From: Naegleria lovaniensis
Taxonomy: Eukaryota; Heterolobosea; Eutetramitea; Acrasida; Naegleriidae
Direction: 5' to 3'
Length of the DNA stretch: 64,000 bases
NCBI RefSeq assembly: GCF_003324165.1
Contig: NW_025407833.1
Location: 673,948 to 737,947, forward strand
Shown: positions 1-9,568 of the stretch, piece by piece
Position numbering within the stretch: position 1 is the stretch's first letter
How the letters are laid out: the number at the start of each line of letters is the position of its first letter
Notes under the pieces: model-generated
Seen by the model: only the letters and a program-made list of their open reading frames with translations
What the model was told of the DNA's origin: nothing
Database searches by the model: none
Program-made: the position numbers and the translations under genes

Positions 1-1
1 C

Positions 2-2119
2 TATCCAACCTCAGCCAACTATCCATCATCATCATTCAATGAAGACGATCGTCATGATGACGACAAGTCCACATTGAATCATTCCGATCGGTCCTCTATC
101 CAACCCTATCGTTCCTCCAATGATGACCATCATCATGATGAAGGACATTCCAACAACAATGAGATTGATTCGGATCAGAATAATAATAACAATAACCCAC
201 CAACAACACCCATGAATCCCATAACCATGATCAAAAAGTTCTTCTCCTCTCTCAATTCTTCCCAATTGAAATGGCTCTTTGGTTTGGGAATGAAACAATG
301 GCCATTATTACTGATCGGAACCATTTCCATGCTCATTAGTACTGGCCTCTCTCTCGTGCTACCACTCTTTTTAACTCAATTGGTTGATGTCATTCCATCG
401 ACCATGAATTCCAATCTGCCAAGTGGTGAAACGAACCATGAAGAAGGTCAGGCTTATTTAAATCGAGCCGCTCTCTATTTGTTGGCCATTGTGTGTGGTA
501 TTGGACTCACCACGGCCATTAAACATTTTTGTTTTAATTTTGCAGGAGAGCGAGTGGTTGCCAAATTAAGGAAAGATTTATTTGAAAATATTATTGTACA
601 AGATGTGAGTTTTTTTGACGTGACCAAGACGGGAGAATTGTTGAATCGATTGAGTTCCGATACAAAATCATTGGAAAATGCAGTGACTTCAAATTTATTC
701 ATCTTTTTGAGAAATACGGTACAGGCCATTGGTGGTGTTGGATTTTTATTTTACACATCGTGGAAATTAACGCTCGTGACCTTGTCCATTGTTCCTCCTC
801 TCATCATTGGAGCTATCATTTATGCCAAAATTGTGAAGAAATTATCACGAAAGGTTCAAGATGCATTGGCCAAGAGTGCCGAAGTAGCAGAAGAGTCGTT
901 TTCCAACTTGAGAACGGTTCGATCCTTTTCAAAAGAATCCTTTCATGTTTCTGAATATAATGTTTCGATTGACAATACGTTAACATTGGCTCGAAAATTG
1001 GCAATTTCAGGAGGAGTGTTCAGTGGAATTATGATGTTTTGCTCGAGCTCAGCAGTCATTCTCGTGCTGTGGTATGGAGGAAGTCTTGTTCTTTCCAAAG
1101 AAATTACTATTGGATTATTGACATCATTTATTGTTTATACGTTTTATGTGGCTTCGAGTTTGGGAGTGGTGAGTTCCATCTTTTTTGATTTAATGAAAGC
1201 AATGGGAGCCACTGCAAGAATTCACGAATTACTTTTACAAAAGCCAACCATTGAGAAACAACGTGTGGTTCATGAGAATGACAAGAAGGATGAACATTCG
1301 CAACAAGAGGGCGATTTTGATGACTCTCCTTTTCATGAAATTGAAGGCCACATTCAATTCCATAATGTGAAATTTTCATATCCTTCTCGACCTACTCAAT
1401 CCGTATTGAAAGGACTCGAAATTGAACTAGTTCCTTCAACAGTGACCGCTCTCGTTGGTAAATCCGGACAAGGTAAAACCACTGTTGCTTCTCTTTTGCA
1501 ACGATTCTATGATCCCAATGATGGACAAATTACTCTCGATGGAATGTCTATTCGTGAGCTCGATACCAATTTTTTGAGAAAACACATTGGAGTGGTACAA
1601 CAAGAACCAACTCTCTTCTCCAACTCGATTCGAGAGAATATTTGTTATGGATGGGAATCTGGAATGTCCAATTCGAATCGAACAGAACCCACGCTTGAGG
1701 AAATTCAAGATGCTGCCATTAAGGCAAATGCTCATGAATTTATTATGGGATTTCCAGAGGGTTATGACACACTCGTAGGAGAACGTGGATTGAAATTGAG
1801 TGGTGGACAAAAACAACGCATAGCCATTGCTAGAGCCATTTTGAAAAATCCAAAGATTTTGATTTTGGATGAAGCGACAGCTTCTCTCGACTCGAATACT
1901 GAATTTTTAGTTCAGGAAGCATTGCAACGATTGATGGAAGGGAGAACTGTATTGGTTATTGCTCATCGTTTGTCTACGATTCGAAATGCTCATCGTGTGT
2001 ATGTCATTAATGATGGACGAGTGGCAGAACAAGGTAATCATGAAGAATTGATGCAATTGGGAGGAATTTATAAACGACTGGTAGAAAAACAATTAATTTC
2101 GGGAGAGATTCAGCAATGA
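2..2119 (+). CDS. ABCB-type ABC half-transporter (5' end outside window)
   Basis: ATP-driven exporter with one transmembrane domain followed by one nucleotide-binding domain, the layout of ABCB half-transporters (TAP/ABCB8/ABCB10 type), which act as dimers. The frame is open to the left window edge, so the start is missing. A hydrophilic Asn/His/Ser-rich leader reaches about position 230, followed by hydrophobic segments to about 1240. NBD motifs are complete: Walker A GKSGQGKTT (1457-1483), Q-loop VVQQEP (about 1595), signature LSGGQKQR (about 1796-1819), Walker B ILILDEATASLD (about 1855-1890) and switch His in AHRLSTI (about 1963). No intron is visible. It converges with the F-box gene, leaving about 200 bp. 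Substrate and membrane cannot be told from the sequence; the family includes mitochondrial, lysosomal and plasma-membrane members. Confidence 0.9.
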   Translation, partial: YPTSANYPSSSFNEDDRHDDDKSTLNHSDRSSIQPYRSSNDDHHHDEGHSNNNEIDSDQNNNNNNPPTTPMNPITMIKKFFSSLNSSQLKWLFGLGMKQWPLLLIGTISMLISTGLSLVLPLFLTQLVDVIPSTMNSNLPSGETNHEEGQAYLNRAALYLLAIVCGIGLTTAIKHFCFNFAGERVVAKLRKDLFENIIVQDVSFFDVTKTGELLNRLSSDTKSLENAVTSNLFIFLRNTVQAIGGVGFLFYTSWKLTLVTLSIVPPLIIGAIIYAKIVKKLSRKVQDALAKSAEVAEESFSNLRTVRSFSKESFHVSEYNVSIDNTLTLARKLAISGGVFSGIMMFCSSSAVILVLWYGGSLVLSKEITIGLLTSFIVYTFYVASSLGVVSSIFFDLMKAMGATARIHELLLQKPTIEKQRVVHENDKKDEHSQQEGDFDDSPFHEIEGHIQFHNVKFSYPSRPTQSVLKGLEIELVPSTVTALVGKSGQGKTTVASLLQRFYDPNDGQITLDGMSIRELDTNFLRKHIGVVQQEPTLFSNSIRENICYGWESGMSNSNRTEPTLEEIQDAAIKANAHEFIMGFPEGYDTLVGERGLKLSGGQKQRIAIARAILKNPKILILDEATASLDSNTEFLVQEALQRLMEGRTVLVIAHRLSTIRNAHRVYVINDGRVAEQGNHEELMQLGGIYKRLVEKQLISGEIQQ

Positions 2120-2321
2120 GATGTGTTCACAAACAAGAATGCAAGAATTCTTCCACATGATCGATTTTCTGGTACAATACATTATGCCCACTTACTGTTC
2201 ATAATATGAATCTTTTGACTCAGCATGACAAATGATATTGCCTCAGGTTGATTCCAGTTGAGTCCATTATATTTAAGGTCTAATGACATGAATATTTTAA
2301 TAATCACAACATACACACGTC

Positions 2322-4403
2322 TTAACCTTCATAAATGATTCTACACACAAAGGCATAAGCAGCCGTGAGAGGAAGTAAACTGCTGAACCATGAATAGCTC
2401 AATAAAAATGGATACAAACCAACCACAATAATATTAATACACAAACAAATGAAAAAGATCAAACCAAATGACATGATGTATCTATCAGAAGAGTATTCAT
2501 TCTTTCTCTCCTTCCAAAGGAATCTGGCTGTGGTCAAAACAAAACCAAACGATACAATGAGTGCTAAAATTCCTGGCCAAAACGTTGCAAAGTAAGTTGG
2601 ATATTCCAATGTAAACCCAATCATGATGACAGCACAAATCATGAACATGTTAAGAGTTGAGAAATACATGCTTGTTGCAAAATGTCGTAATGACTTTTTC
2701 CAAGGTTGATGATTGGACCAATCTTCAATAGTAACAATTCCTACAATGACAATCATTCCAATAAACATTACGAGTATGAAAATATAGGCAGGGATGAGAA
2801 TGATAAACCATGAAATGGTATATTCCCATGCTCGTGTCACAAAATTATAGGTCGCAGGTAAAACAGCCAAATTAAGGAATGATAAAATTGCTGATGATAA
2901 TCCTCCTAGTAAGACCAATAATAAAATTCCACACATCATTAATATTTGAACATCTCGAGCATTGCCGTACATGTAAGCTACGAAAAATATTTGTCCAAAG
3001 CCAAATATAAAGAAAAACCATAGTGGAATGAATGAATATTGATGCCAGTTAGGAATGACATCGGTAGGAATTGCATCCTTGACAGCAACCATGCAAAGGA
3101 ATAGAAATAGGGAAATGTAAACAAGAGTGGCGAATCCAAAAAAGTATCGATATCTCAAACTGTGTGTGTGTGTGTGAATATTAAATAATTATTTTACACG
3201 TGGAACAATTTCACATAAAATTATTGGCAATAATTTTACAACACTCACACAGTTGTAAATATAAAACTCACCTATTCATATTTTCATAATGTTCTTGCAT
3301 TTTAGCTCGAAGATATTCCTTTCGATCTCTTCTCAATTTTGAATCGAGCTTCTTTTTTCCTTGCTCGATGTTGAGAGCTCTCAAAGTGTGATACGAAATA
3401 ATTTTACCATTTTCAATGGTGACATAATCTTCAATTTTCTTTGGACGTGGTGGAGGTGGAATTGGCTTTCCATATCGCTTATTCATTCGACCCACGTCAA
3501 TGGTGTAGACTATTGTTTTTCACAATGAACAAAAAATTGAATGCAATTGAGATAAATTCATGTTTGTTGTAGATTCTTAATGAAATCAACTACTTACAAT
3601 TTCCTTCCTGATCATTAAAATTGTAGAATAATTTCCTCACCGATGGCTCCCACAAGGCATCATGCAATGTTGCATAATACCATGATTGTGACACAAGAGA
3701 GCACCTTGAATTCAAAAATTCATTCATTCAACAATTGTTCACACATGTCATCAATCATCATAATAAATACTTTAAATCTCCAAAAAACAACATGTTTCTC
3801 TCCCGTGACTTACATGGACAAGGAAGAAATATCCAAAAATTTGAAAATTTCAACCAATACTTCTGGCGGTACATTACTGTACGTATATTTCACAATCCAT
3901 CCTTTCATTAACTCATCATGATCCCATGTCGATTGAGAACGTTGTTGATGCACTGGTATTGGAATTGGTACTACTGCATGATTGGTTTCGGATCCATAAT
4001 TCGGAATGTTGTTGTTATTGATGAGTAATGTTGTTGCTTGTGCGGATGAACTCGAATTTGAGTCGACACGATGATCATCGTCATGGAGTTGAATATTGTT
4101 GTTGTTATTACCAATATTGGTTGAACCATGATTCGGAATAGTGTCATTTGGATAAGAAAAAGGCATGGCAGGTTGTACTTTGAGTTCAGGAGGAAGTGGT
4201 TGGTCATCTGCATCCATATTGTGTTTGTATTTGAAATGGATCATCAAAGTTCCAAGTTCATTACGTCAATATACCAAGCCCGATCATATAGTGTACCTAC
4301 CAGTACCTTCATTTCTTGGTTTGGGGTTCATGTCTGTATCGTCGTCGCTGCATGGTGATGAGCTGTCATGATCGGACCATGCCCGGTCATCATCATTCGA
4401 CAT
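2322..4403 (-). CDS. F-box protein with C-terminal multi-span membrane domain (5 exons)
   Basis: I read this as one spliced gene: exons 4403-4301, 4207-3814, 3704-3598, 3509-3272 and 3159-2322. All junctions are GT-AG and phases agree, giving about 559 aa. The start follows a run of A. Exon 1 is Asp/Ser-rich. Exon 2 has a poly-Asn/Ser stretch, then an F-box starting at VPPEVLVEIFKFL and continuing across the intron with CSLVSQSWYYATLHDALW, the classic F-box tail. Exon 4 has PIPPPPRPKK and a basic helix. Exon 5 is almost all membrane helices (about 7-8 segments), loosely resembling TMEM185-like proteins. By family knowledge the F-box would recruit an SCF ubiquitin ligase, here to a membrane; that role is inference. 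Joining of exons 1-2 is the least certain, because two phase-1 donors (GTACTG, GTAGGT) lie close together. Confidence 0.75.
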
Positions 4404-4618
4404 TTTTTTTTTGTGTTGAAAATGGAACAATGAACTATGATCAATTAATTGTTCACTTGTTGTCAGTTCCTGAAACAAAAGAGTGACACAACTTTCCTGA
4501 GCTAGGTGTTGTAATAATAATTGTTTTCAGCTTTTGAATAGAATCGAATGAAATTTAAAATTCAGGACTGTTTGAAACTCTCCTTGTTTGAAATCAAAGA
4601 GCAAAAGATGGATCATTA

Positions 4619-5367
4619 GAGAGCTTATACGGAATAAAATGAGTCTCGTGATTTGGGTGGATGGTCTGAAAATTGAAAATCAAAATTAATTTCATTTCAT
4701 TTTTGTGCGAGCGTTTATAAATTTCTTAAGAAATGAAATGGAAATCGATTTTATTGATACTAGAGAGCTTATGTCACTAAAGAATTTAGTCCAATCACCA
4801 GAATGATAAGCATATACATTAGCAATTGTTTGAGATTCTTCCTTTGTGATTTTCTTTTTCTTCGGAGTGATTTGTGGAGTTTGATTGTTGTTTTTTCTCT
4901 TCTTTGTCTTAGTTGTGGGAGTAGAACTTTGTGTAGATGGTTCTGATTGTGATTGTGATGCTAAGTTGGATACTGATCTTGTGTTGCTTTGTACGGGCTG
5001 ACTTGATGATTGGGAATTCTGTAAAATTTGGCTGTTCGGCTGACTTGATTGAGAACTCTGTTGGTGATTTGACTTTCTTTTGCTCTTTCTTTTTTGGCTT
5101 GAAGGAGGAGAATTTTGGGTAGATGGTTCCGATGTTGATGATGTGAGGTTGGGTCCTGTGTTGCTTTGTACGGGCTGACTTGATGATTGAGTAGGTTGAG
5201 CGAAGCGAGAGAGTGGGCTTGATGCTGTGTCGGAAGTTGCTGGCATGACGAAATATTTTTTTGCTGCGGAATTTTCGATTTCATTTCATTTCTTTAGAAA
5301 CTTATAAACACAAAAAACACATTTCAATTTCATTTCATTTTATTTCTTTCAACGATTATAAGCTCTC
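4619..5367. mobile_element. Putative TA-flanked inverted-repeat element carrying a low-complexity ORF
   Basis: The outer ends read GAGAGCTTATA (4619 on) and its inverse complement TATAAGCTCTC (ending 5367), each abutted by TA. Just inside are longer imperfect inverted arms, about 4691-4745 against 5277-5335, sharing TTATAA and AAGAAATGAAATG blocks. The arms enclose the 184-codon ORF at 4692-5246. A further copy of the AGAGAGCTTAT motif lies at about 4760. This looks like a degenerate DNA-transposon-like unit or captured ORF, but no transposase is recognisable and the outer repeat is only 11 bp, so chance remains possible. Confidence 0.35.
4692..5246 (-). CDS. Ser/Gln/Pro/Asn-rich low-complexity protein, unknown
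   Basis: 184 aa. I do not recognise a family. Most of the protein is Ser, Gln, Pro, Asn and Thr with an internal near-duplication around SSQPVQSNT, then a basic patch (PKKKKITKEE) that could be a nuclear signal, then a more complex tail of about 45 residues beginning NVYAYHSGDW. The ORF sits exactly between imperfect inverted repeats: the stop lies in one arm and the start just inside the other. The start lacks the strong A-run seen in neighbouring genes. It could be a lineage-specific gene, cargo of a transposable element, or a non-genic ORF in repetitive DNA. Confidence 0.4.
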   Translation of the reverse strand: MPATSDTASSPLSRFAQPTQSSSQPVQSNTGPNLTSSTSEPSTQNSPPSSQKRKSKRKSNHQQSSQSSQPNSQILQNSQSSSQPVQSNTRSVSNLASQSQSEPSTQSSTPTTKTKKRKNNNQTPQITPKKKKITKEESQTIANVYAYHSGDWTKFFSDISSLVSIKSISISFLKKFINARTKMK

Positions 5368-5807
5368 TATTGTTGAAAATTTCTTTTGAAATATTGAGTT
5401 CAGGATTGCAAAGCAACTCGTAAAATGGAGAGCTCTTTACCCCTCCGTGGAACGATACCATAGTACCTCGTGGACATCAACAACCTCCTATGGGTTGTTG
5501 TTAACAGGGTGGCCACTTGATCTTTTGCACATTCCTCGTGCAATTTGTAGCAAGAACATTCCTACCGTTCACCAGGTAGGTTCGCGTTACCATCTACCTT
5601 GTAAAGAGCATCTCCACCGAAAGTTGTTGGGATGTGCTCACCAAATACAACAGCCATCAACAATTCTGAGTGGAATTATTATGGTTTTCAAGAACTCTCA
5701 GAGAACTTGAATCAGAATTATGATAGATGTAATGACTCTCCAAACCATCAGTCGCAATTTGAAATTGATTTTCTAGTTCAGTTTTGTAATTTCAACTTAC
5801 AAAAAAA
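5368..5807. other. Intergenic stretch, no supported gene
   Basis: About 440 bp upstream of the small gene at 5808. Short ORFs exist (for example 5447-5710) but show no domain, A-run start context or convincing composition. It presumably holds the promoter of the 5808 gene. Confidence 0.5.
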
Positions 5808-6320
5808 ATGTCCAAATGGGGTTGGTGGGGCATCAATGCTCGCTCAGGTAAAGTTAGAAATCAAACACCTCACGTTCCGAAAACAACATCAACCTCACAT
5901 CGATACAATGGAGGACGGAAAAAGTTTCGAAAAAACAATACATCTTCTAACAATATCGAAAGATTGCAAGTGATAACCGAATGGAATAACAACCTTATGG
6001 CCACTGATCAAAAGATTCATCACTCATCGGTCTTCTTGATTGATGAACGAATACATTCAACCAAAGCTCCCAATTTTCTTTCTAATAGTTATCATAACTA
6101 TAATTCTGTCGAAGGTTATGAACGATTGGAATTTATTGCTTCGAGGCATGAAGAGAGACGAGAACAGAATGTCATGCAACAAGCAGACATGAATCTACGA
6201 GAAGCAAGAAATCATAAAAAGTGGCATCGAAACCACCCAAAAGAAGGTTTTTATCAAATGAGGGAAATCTTTGAATTAACAGACGAGGCTTTTGAAGAAT
6301 GCAACAACGAATGTGAATGA
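5808..6320 (+). CDS. Small hypothetical protein, intact copy of a duplicated family
   Basis: 170 aa, family not recognised. The start follows a run of eight A. The N-terminus is Trp/Gly-rich (MSKWGWWGINARSGKV), followed by TPHVPKTT and SHRYNGGRKKF. The C-terminal half is charged and probably helical (for example YERLEFIASRHEERREQN). A second, damaged copy starts at 6636 and shares the SGKV, TPHVPKT and SHRYNGG blocks as well as a later helical block, which supports this being a real coding sequence. No signal peptide or membrane span is visible. It lies in a gene-poor patch between conserved genes and is likely lineage-specific. Confidence 0.6.
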   Translation: MSKWGWWGINARSGKVRNQTPHVPKTTSTSHRYNGGRKKFRKNNTSSNNIERLQVITEWNNNLMATDQKIHHSSVFLIDERIHSTKAPNFLSNSYHNYNSVEGYERLEFIASRHEERREQNVMQQADMNLREARNHKKWHRNHPKEGFYQMREIFELTDEAFEECNNECE

Positions 6321-6635
6321 TTCATTCCGAGGACACTCATCTTGTAAAGCAAAGTCTGCAAGAGTGCTATAGAAGAGAGCTCTCTCCGCGTTGAGCATTT
6401 TCTAAAAACTGATCATAAGGAACAACCATGTTGTAAGGACACATGCATGATGGCAACTGGGGAGGCGACAGAAATTACACCTTTTCGCCAACCCCCTCTA
6501 TTGCGTTCCATGAAGCAAATTGCTTAACAACCATTACCATAATATGCTCACAACAATCTCAAAACCCCCTCCTATACATATTGTGAATTATTAATAAAAG
6601 GACAAGATCTCACAAAGATCTTTTAAGCTAAAATA
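6321..6635. other. Spacer between the two family copies
   Basis: About 315 bp. It contains no ORF I can support and no recognisable RNA gene. A near-palindromic AAGATCTCACAAAGATCTT-type stretch occurs at about 6605-6623, just before the second copy. Confidence 0.45.
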
Positions 6636-6981
6636 ATGTCCATGTGGTGGCATTTGGATACTCGTTCTGGGAAAGTGAAATATGAAACGCCTCATGTGCC
6701 TAAGACTGCAACTTCTCATCGATACAATGGAGGACAGAAAAAGTTTCGAACATGCAAAGATCAACATTCAAAAGTGGAGCTTATCGATTTGAGAAACAGT
6801 CATGAACAACAAGGATGGCTCAATGCAACACTCGAGTAACAATTCTCGATATGAGCAACAGTTTCCATCAAGATCAGAGTATTATCTTGCCAATTCTTTT
6901 CAAAAATTCAATTCTAATGAAGGTTTAAAACGAATGGAATTTAGGTTAATGAAACAAGGAGACAGACGAGATAAGAGGTAA
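6636..6981 (+). pseudogene. Frameshifted second copy of the 5808 gene
   Basis: The first frame gives 67 aa beginning MSMWWHLDTRSGKV, with TPHVPKTATSHRYNGG, closely matching the start of the 5808 gene, then stops at 6839. Homology continues downstream in a different frame (through about 6981) with a block FNSNEGLKRMEFRLMKQGDR that parallels YNSVEGYERLEFIASRHEER in the intact copy. The switch of frame at about 6815 and an early end relative to the intact copy indicate an indel-inactivated duplicate. An intron explanation is possible, but I see no GT-AG pair that joins the two frames convincingly. Confidence 0.6.
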
Positions 6982-7461
6982 TAAAGTTGCACATGTCACA
7001 CGCTCTAAATCGTTAGTAACAAGTGGAATGAGTGTTGAATTCAATAAAAACACTACTCTTCTTAAAACATGTTGAAGAACAATTTTGTTGTATTTACAAA
7101 TGAATTGCAATGATTTCTCCAACTCAGTTTCCACAAACTTTTAACCTCTCAATTTTGTACGTCTAACGAATTTCGCAGCAGATATCTGCAACAATCTTCT
7201 TCGTCGTAGGCATGCCAACGTAACGATTGGACCACATAAAAAACACAAAAAAAATTGCGTTGTAACGAAAACAAATCATAATTTTTTGCTCTCCACAAAC
7301 ACCGCTCCTACCAACGGCAACAAAGTTTTTTGTTTCATCATCGCGAAATCAGAAACATCTTTTTCGGAGAAGGTATCAACACTCCCAAACCCACAAACAC
7401 CTTTACGGATTGAATTTGTTGTTCCATCTTGTTTGGAATTGCAATTCTGGAAAGATCAGAG
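6982..7461. other. Intergenic stretch upstream of the 7462 gene
   Basis: About 480 bp, AT-rich. No coding region is supported. It presumably carries the promoter and 5' UTR of the 7462 gene. Confidence 0.5.
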
Positions 7462-9222
7462 ATGGTTCATCAGTCTTTTTATGATTATTACTTTAATGCT
7501 CCGAATAGTAGTAGTAGTGCTACTACGACCACGACCACGACGAGTAGTAGCAGCAACAGTAATGGTGGACATCCAACAACAACAACAACAGGATATATTC
7601 TGAATAACAATAATAACATCATGATGAATCAACACAATAACTTGAGTCATTTTCAAAGTAACATGAATGCAGTGGCTGGGAACAGTACGAATATTTCAGA
7701 CCTGTTTAATTTTCAAACACAACAAGCTTCCATGATGAATGGTATGATGTTTCCTCCAACAAGTTTGAATAATACGACAACCAGTACATCTTCACAACAA
7801 ATTTTAACAAGCGAACAAGTCAATCACCAGCATTCACAAAAAACTCCACAACAATTAGAATTGGAACAAATACTCCTAATGTATTTTAACCGTAATCAAC
7901 AACAACAACAACAACATGCTCCAATATTTCAAGATTCACAACAGCAAGCAAGCTCATCAATGAATGATCATGTAACAACAACTGGAGCTCCATCATCTTC
8001 CAAGAAAAAGAAGAAATCAAAAGAATCTGCATCTAAAAAACATATTGTAAGAAACAAAAAAGTGGAATGCTCGTATAACTTGCAATTCCATCATGTCACA
8101 CTCATGGAATCAATTTCATCGTCGGATGCAAATATTGAACGATTAGCAGCTATTACCAAGTCTAACCTCGCATCTACCGATTGGTCACTCTTAGATGATC
8201 CTATTCCCCCAACTTCAGTATTTGCTGTTGAAACTGATGTTGAGAATGAGGCCATTGAAACAGGAATTTTGAAGCACAGAAAAACCATTCGATTCAAGAT
8301 TACTGCAGATTTACAAAATACTCTTTATTATGGACCCAATGATCCACACATGTCCATTTATGCCTATCTCTATGAAACATCAGATCCACCAAAACTCCAC
8401 ATGTACAGCACAGAGAATATGAAAGGAAAGAAGAGTCGAAATATTATCAAGTTTGATGTTTACAAAAAGATTAAGATTGCTTCACTCATCACAAATTTTC
8501 ATTTAGGTTTGGTTATCTTGGAACAACGATCAGCAACTGAAAAAACAGCAACTGTTCACATCTTGAACAGTGTCTTAAAATTTGACAAGATGATGGACAA
8601 TGATAAGAAGCGAAAAGACACAGATGGCAACTCAGAACAGGTAGACGAGGAATCAAATGAAGAGTTAGAAGAAGAGCCCCAGTTTCCCAAGCCTAAAAAG
8701 AAGAAGAACAAATCCAAAAAGTCAAAAGAGACTCAATCTTCTACTGAAGAAATCACAAAGACACCTACTGCTGTTGATTCCTCATCAGCAATACCGTCAG
8801 CAGACATGAACAATACAACTGACGCTACTGATATTTCTAATTCACTGTTAGTTCGAGAGCCACTCCATTCATCCTTACAGAATGAAATTGTGAGCTTTTA
8901 TGAAAATTATGCCACAGTGGTAGATTTATTACAGAACCCGAAAAAGGACGCCATCTTTGGAATACTTGAAAGCATGCTGTTGAGAGCTCGAATTGCAGCA
9001 TCTCCAGAACACTTTTCTTCAGATCCTGTTGAGGTCTCCATTTTAATAGACTTTCTTGCAAAAATTGGACCCAGAATTGTGTCACAATTATCAGACGCCG
9101 ACAATGCAACAAACTCCATGACGACGACGACTACAAAACCAACAGACGACTTTACGAACATTCTCAACACACCATTTAGTCAATCTCAGGGTTTTGATGT
9201 CAAAAGCTATTTTGATTTTTAA
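7462..9222 (+). CDS. Unknown Gln/Asn/Ser/Thr-rich nuclear-type protein
   Basis: 586 aa from the first in-frame ATG (MVHQSFYDYYF). The first 190 residues are poly-Ser, poly-Thr, poly-Asn and poly-Gln tracts. A lysine patch SSKKKKKSKESASKKH, a likely nuclear localisation signal, precedes a compact, probably beta-rich domain of about 190 residues (VECSYNLQFHHVTLMESI through VHILNSVLKF). Then come an acidic stretch, a second basic patch (PKPKKKKNKSKKSKE) and a helical C-terminal region (about residues 480-560). The architecture is typical of a transcription or chromatin factor, but I recognise no family and assign no function. It is a single exon. Confidence 0.75.
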   Translation: MVHQSFYDYYFNAPNSSSSATTTTTTTSSSSNSNGGHPTTTTTGYILNNNNNIMMNQHNNLSHFQSNMNAVAGNSTNISDLFNFQTQQASMMNGMMFPPTSLNNTTTSTSSQQILTSEQVNHQHSQKTPQQLELEQILLMYFNRNQQQQQQHAPIFQDSQQQASSSMNDHVTTTGAPSSSKKKKKSKESASKKHIVRNKKVECSYNLQFHHVTLMESISSSDANIERLAAITKSNLASTDWSLLDDPIPPTSVFAVETDVENEAIETGILKHRKTIRFKITADLQNTLYYGPNDPHMSIYAYLYETSDPPKLHMYSTENMKGKKSRNIIKFDVYKKIKIASLITNFHLGLVILEQRSATEKTATVHILNSVLKFDKMMDNDKKRKDTDGNSEQVDEESNEELEEEPQFPKPKKKKNKSKKSKETQSSTEEITKTPTAVDSSSAIPSADMNNTTDATDISNSLLVREPLHSSLQNEIVSFYENYATVVDLLQNPKKDAIFGILESMLLRARIAASPEHFSSDPVEVSILIDFLAKIGPRIVSQLSDADNATNSMTTTTTKPTDDFTNILNTPFSQSQGFDVKSYFDF

Positions 9223-9568
9223 AGGATTGATGACCATTCGTCCAAGTCACTCTATTACTTCCCTCCCCTACATTATTTATTTTCAACAAATTTTGAAGAT
9301 CCTTTTAATTTGCGGCAACTATAAAGATATTCACTCTTTCATATGTTTTATTGTCCCTTCATTAGAACAACCATATAAAAAGTCACTACAAGGTTAAATT
9401 GTAGTAAAAAACACGTCAAATTCAACCAAATTCCAACCTACTACAACATTCGTTACTCAATTTCTTTCTTCGTCCTTCACATTCCCAATTGTTAAGTTGG
9501 TCCCTTTGAAACTGTTCCTCAAACCTTTAACGGCTGTCACCTTTCATCATAAATTCAACCGAAAAAAA
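9223..9568. other. Intergenic stretch between two same-strand genes
   Basis: About 345 bp holding the 3' end of the 7462 gene and the upstream region of the 9569 gene. No ORF or RNA is supported. Confidence 0.5.

Noticed and set aside
5447-5710. 87-codon ORF upstream of the 5808 gene
   Set aside because: No A-run start, no domain, and composition typical of chance ORFs.
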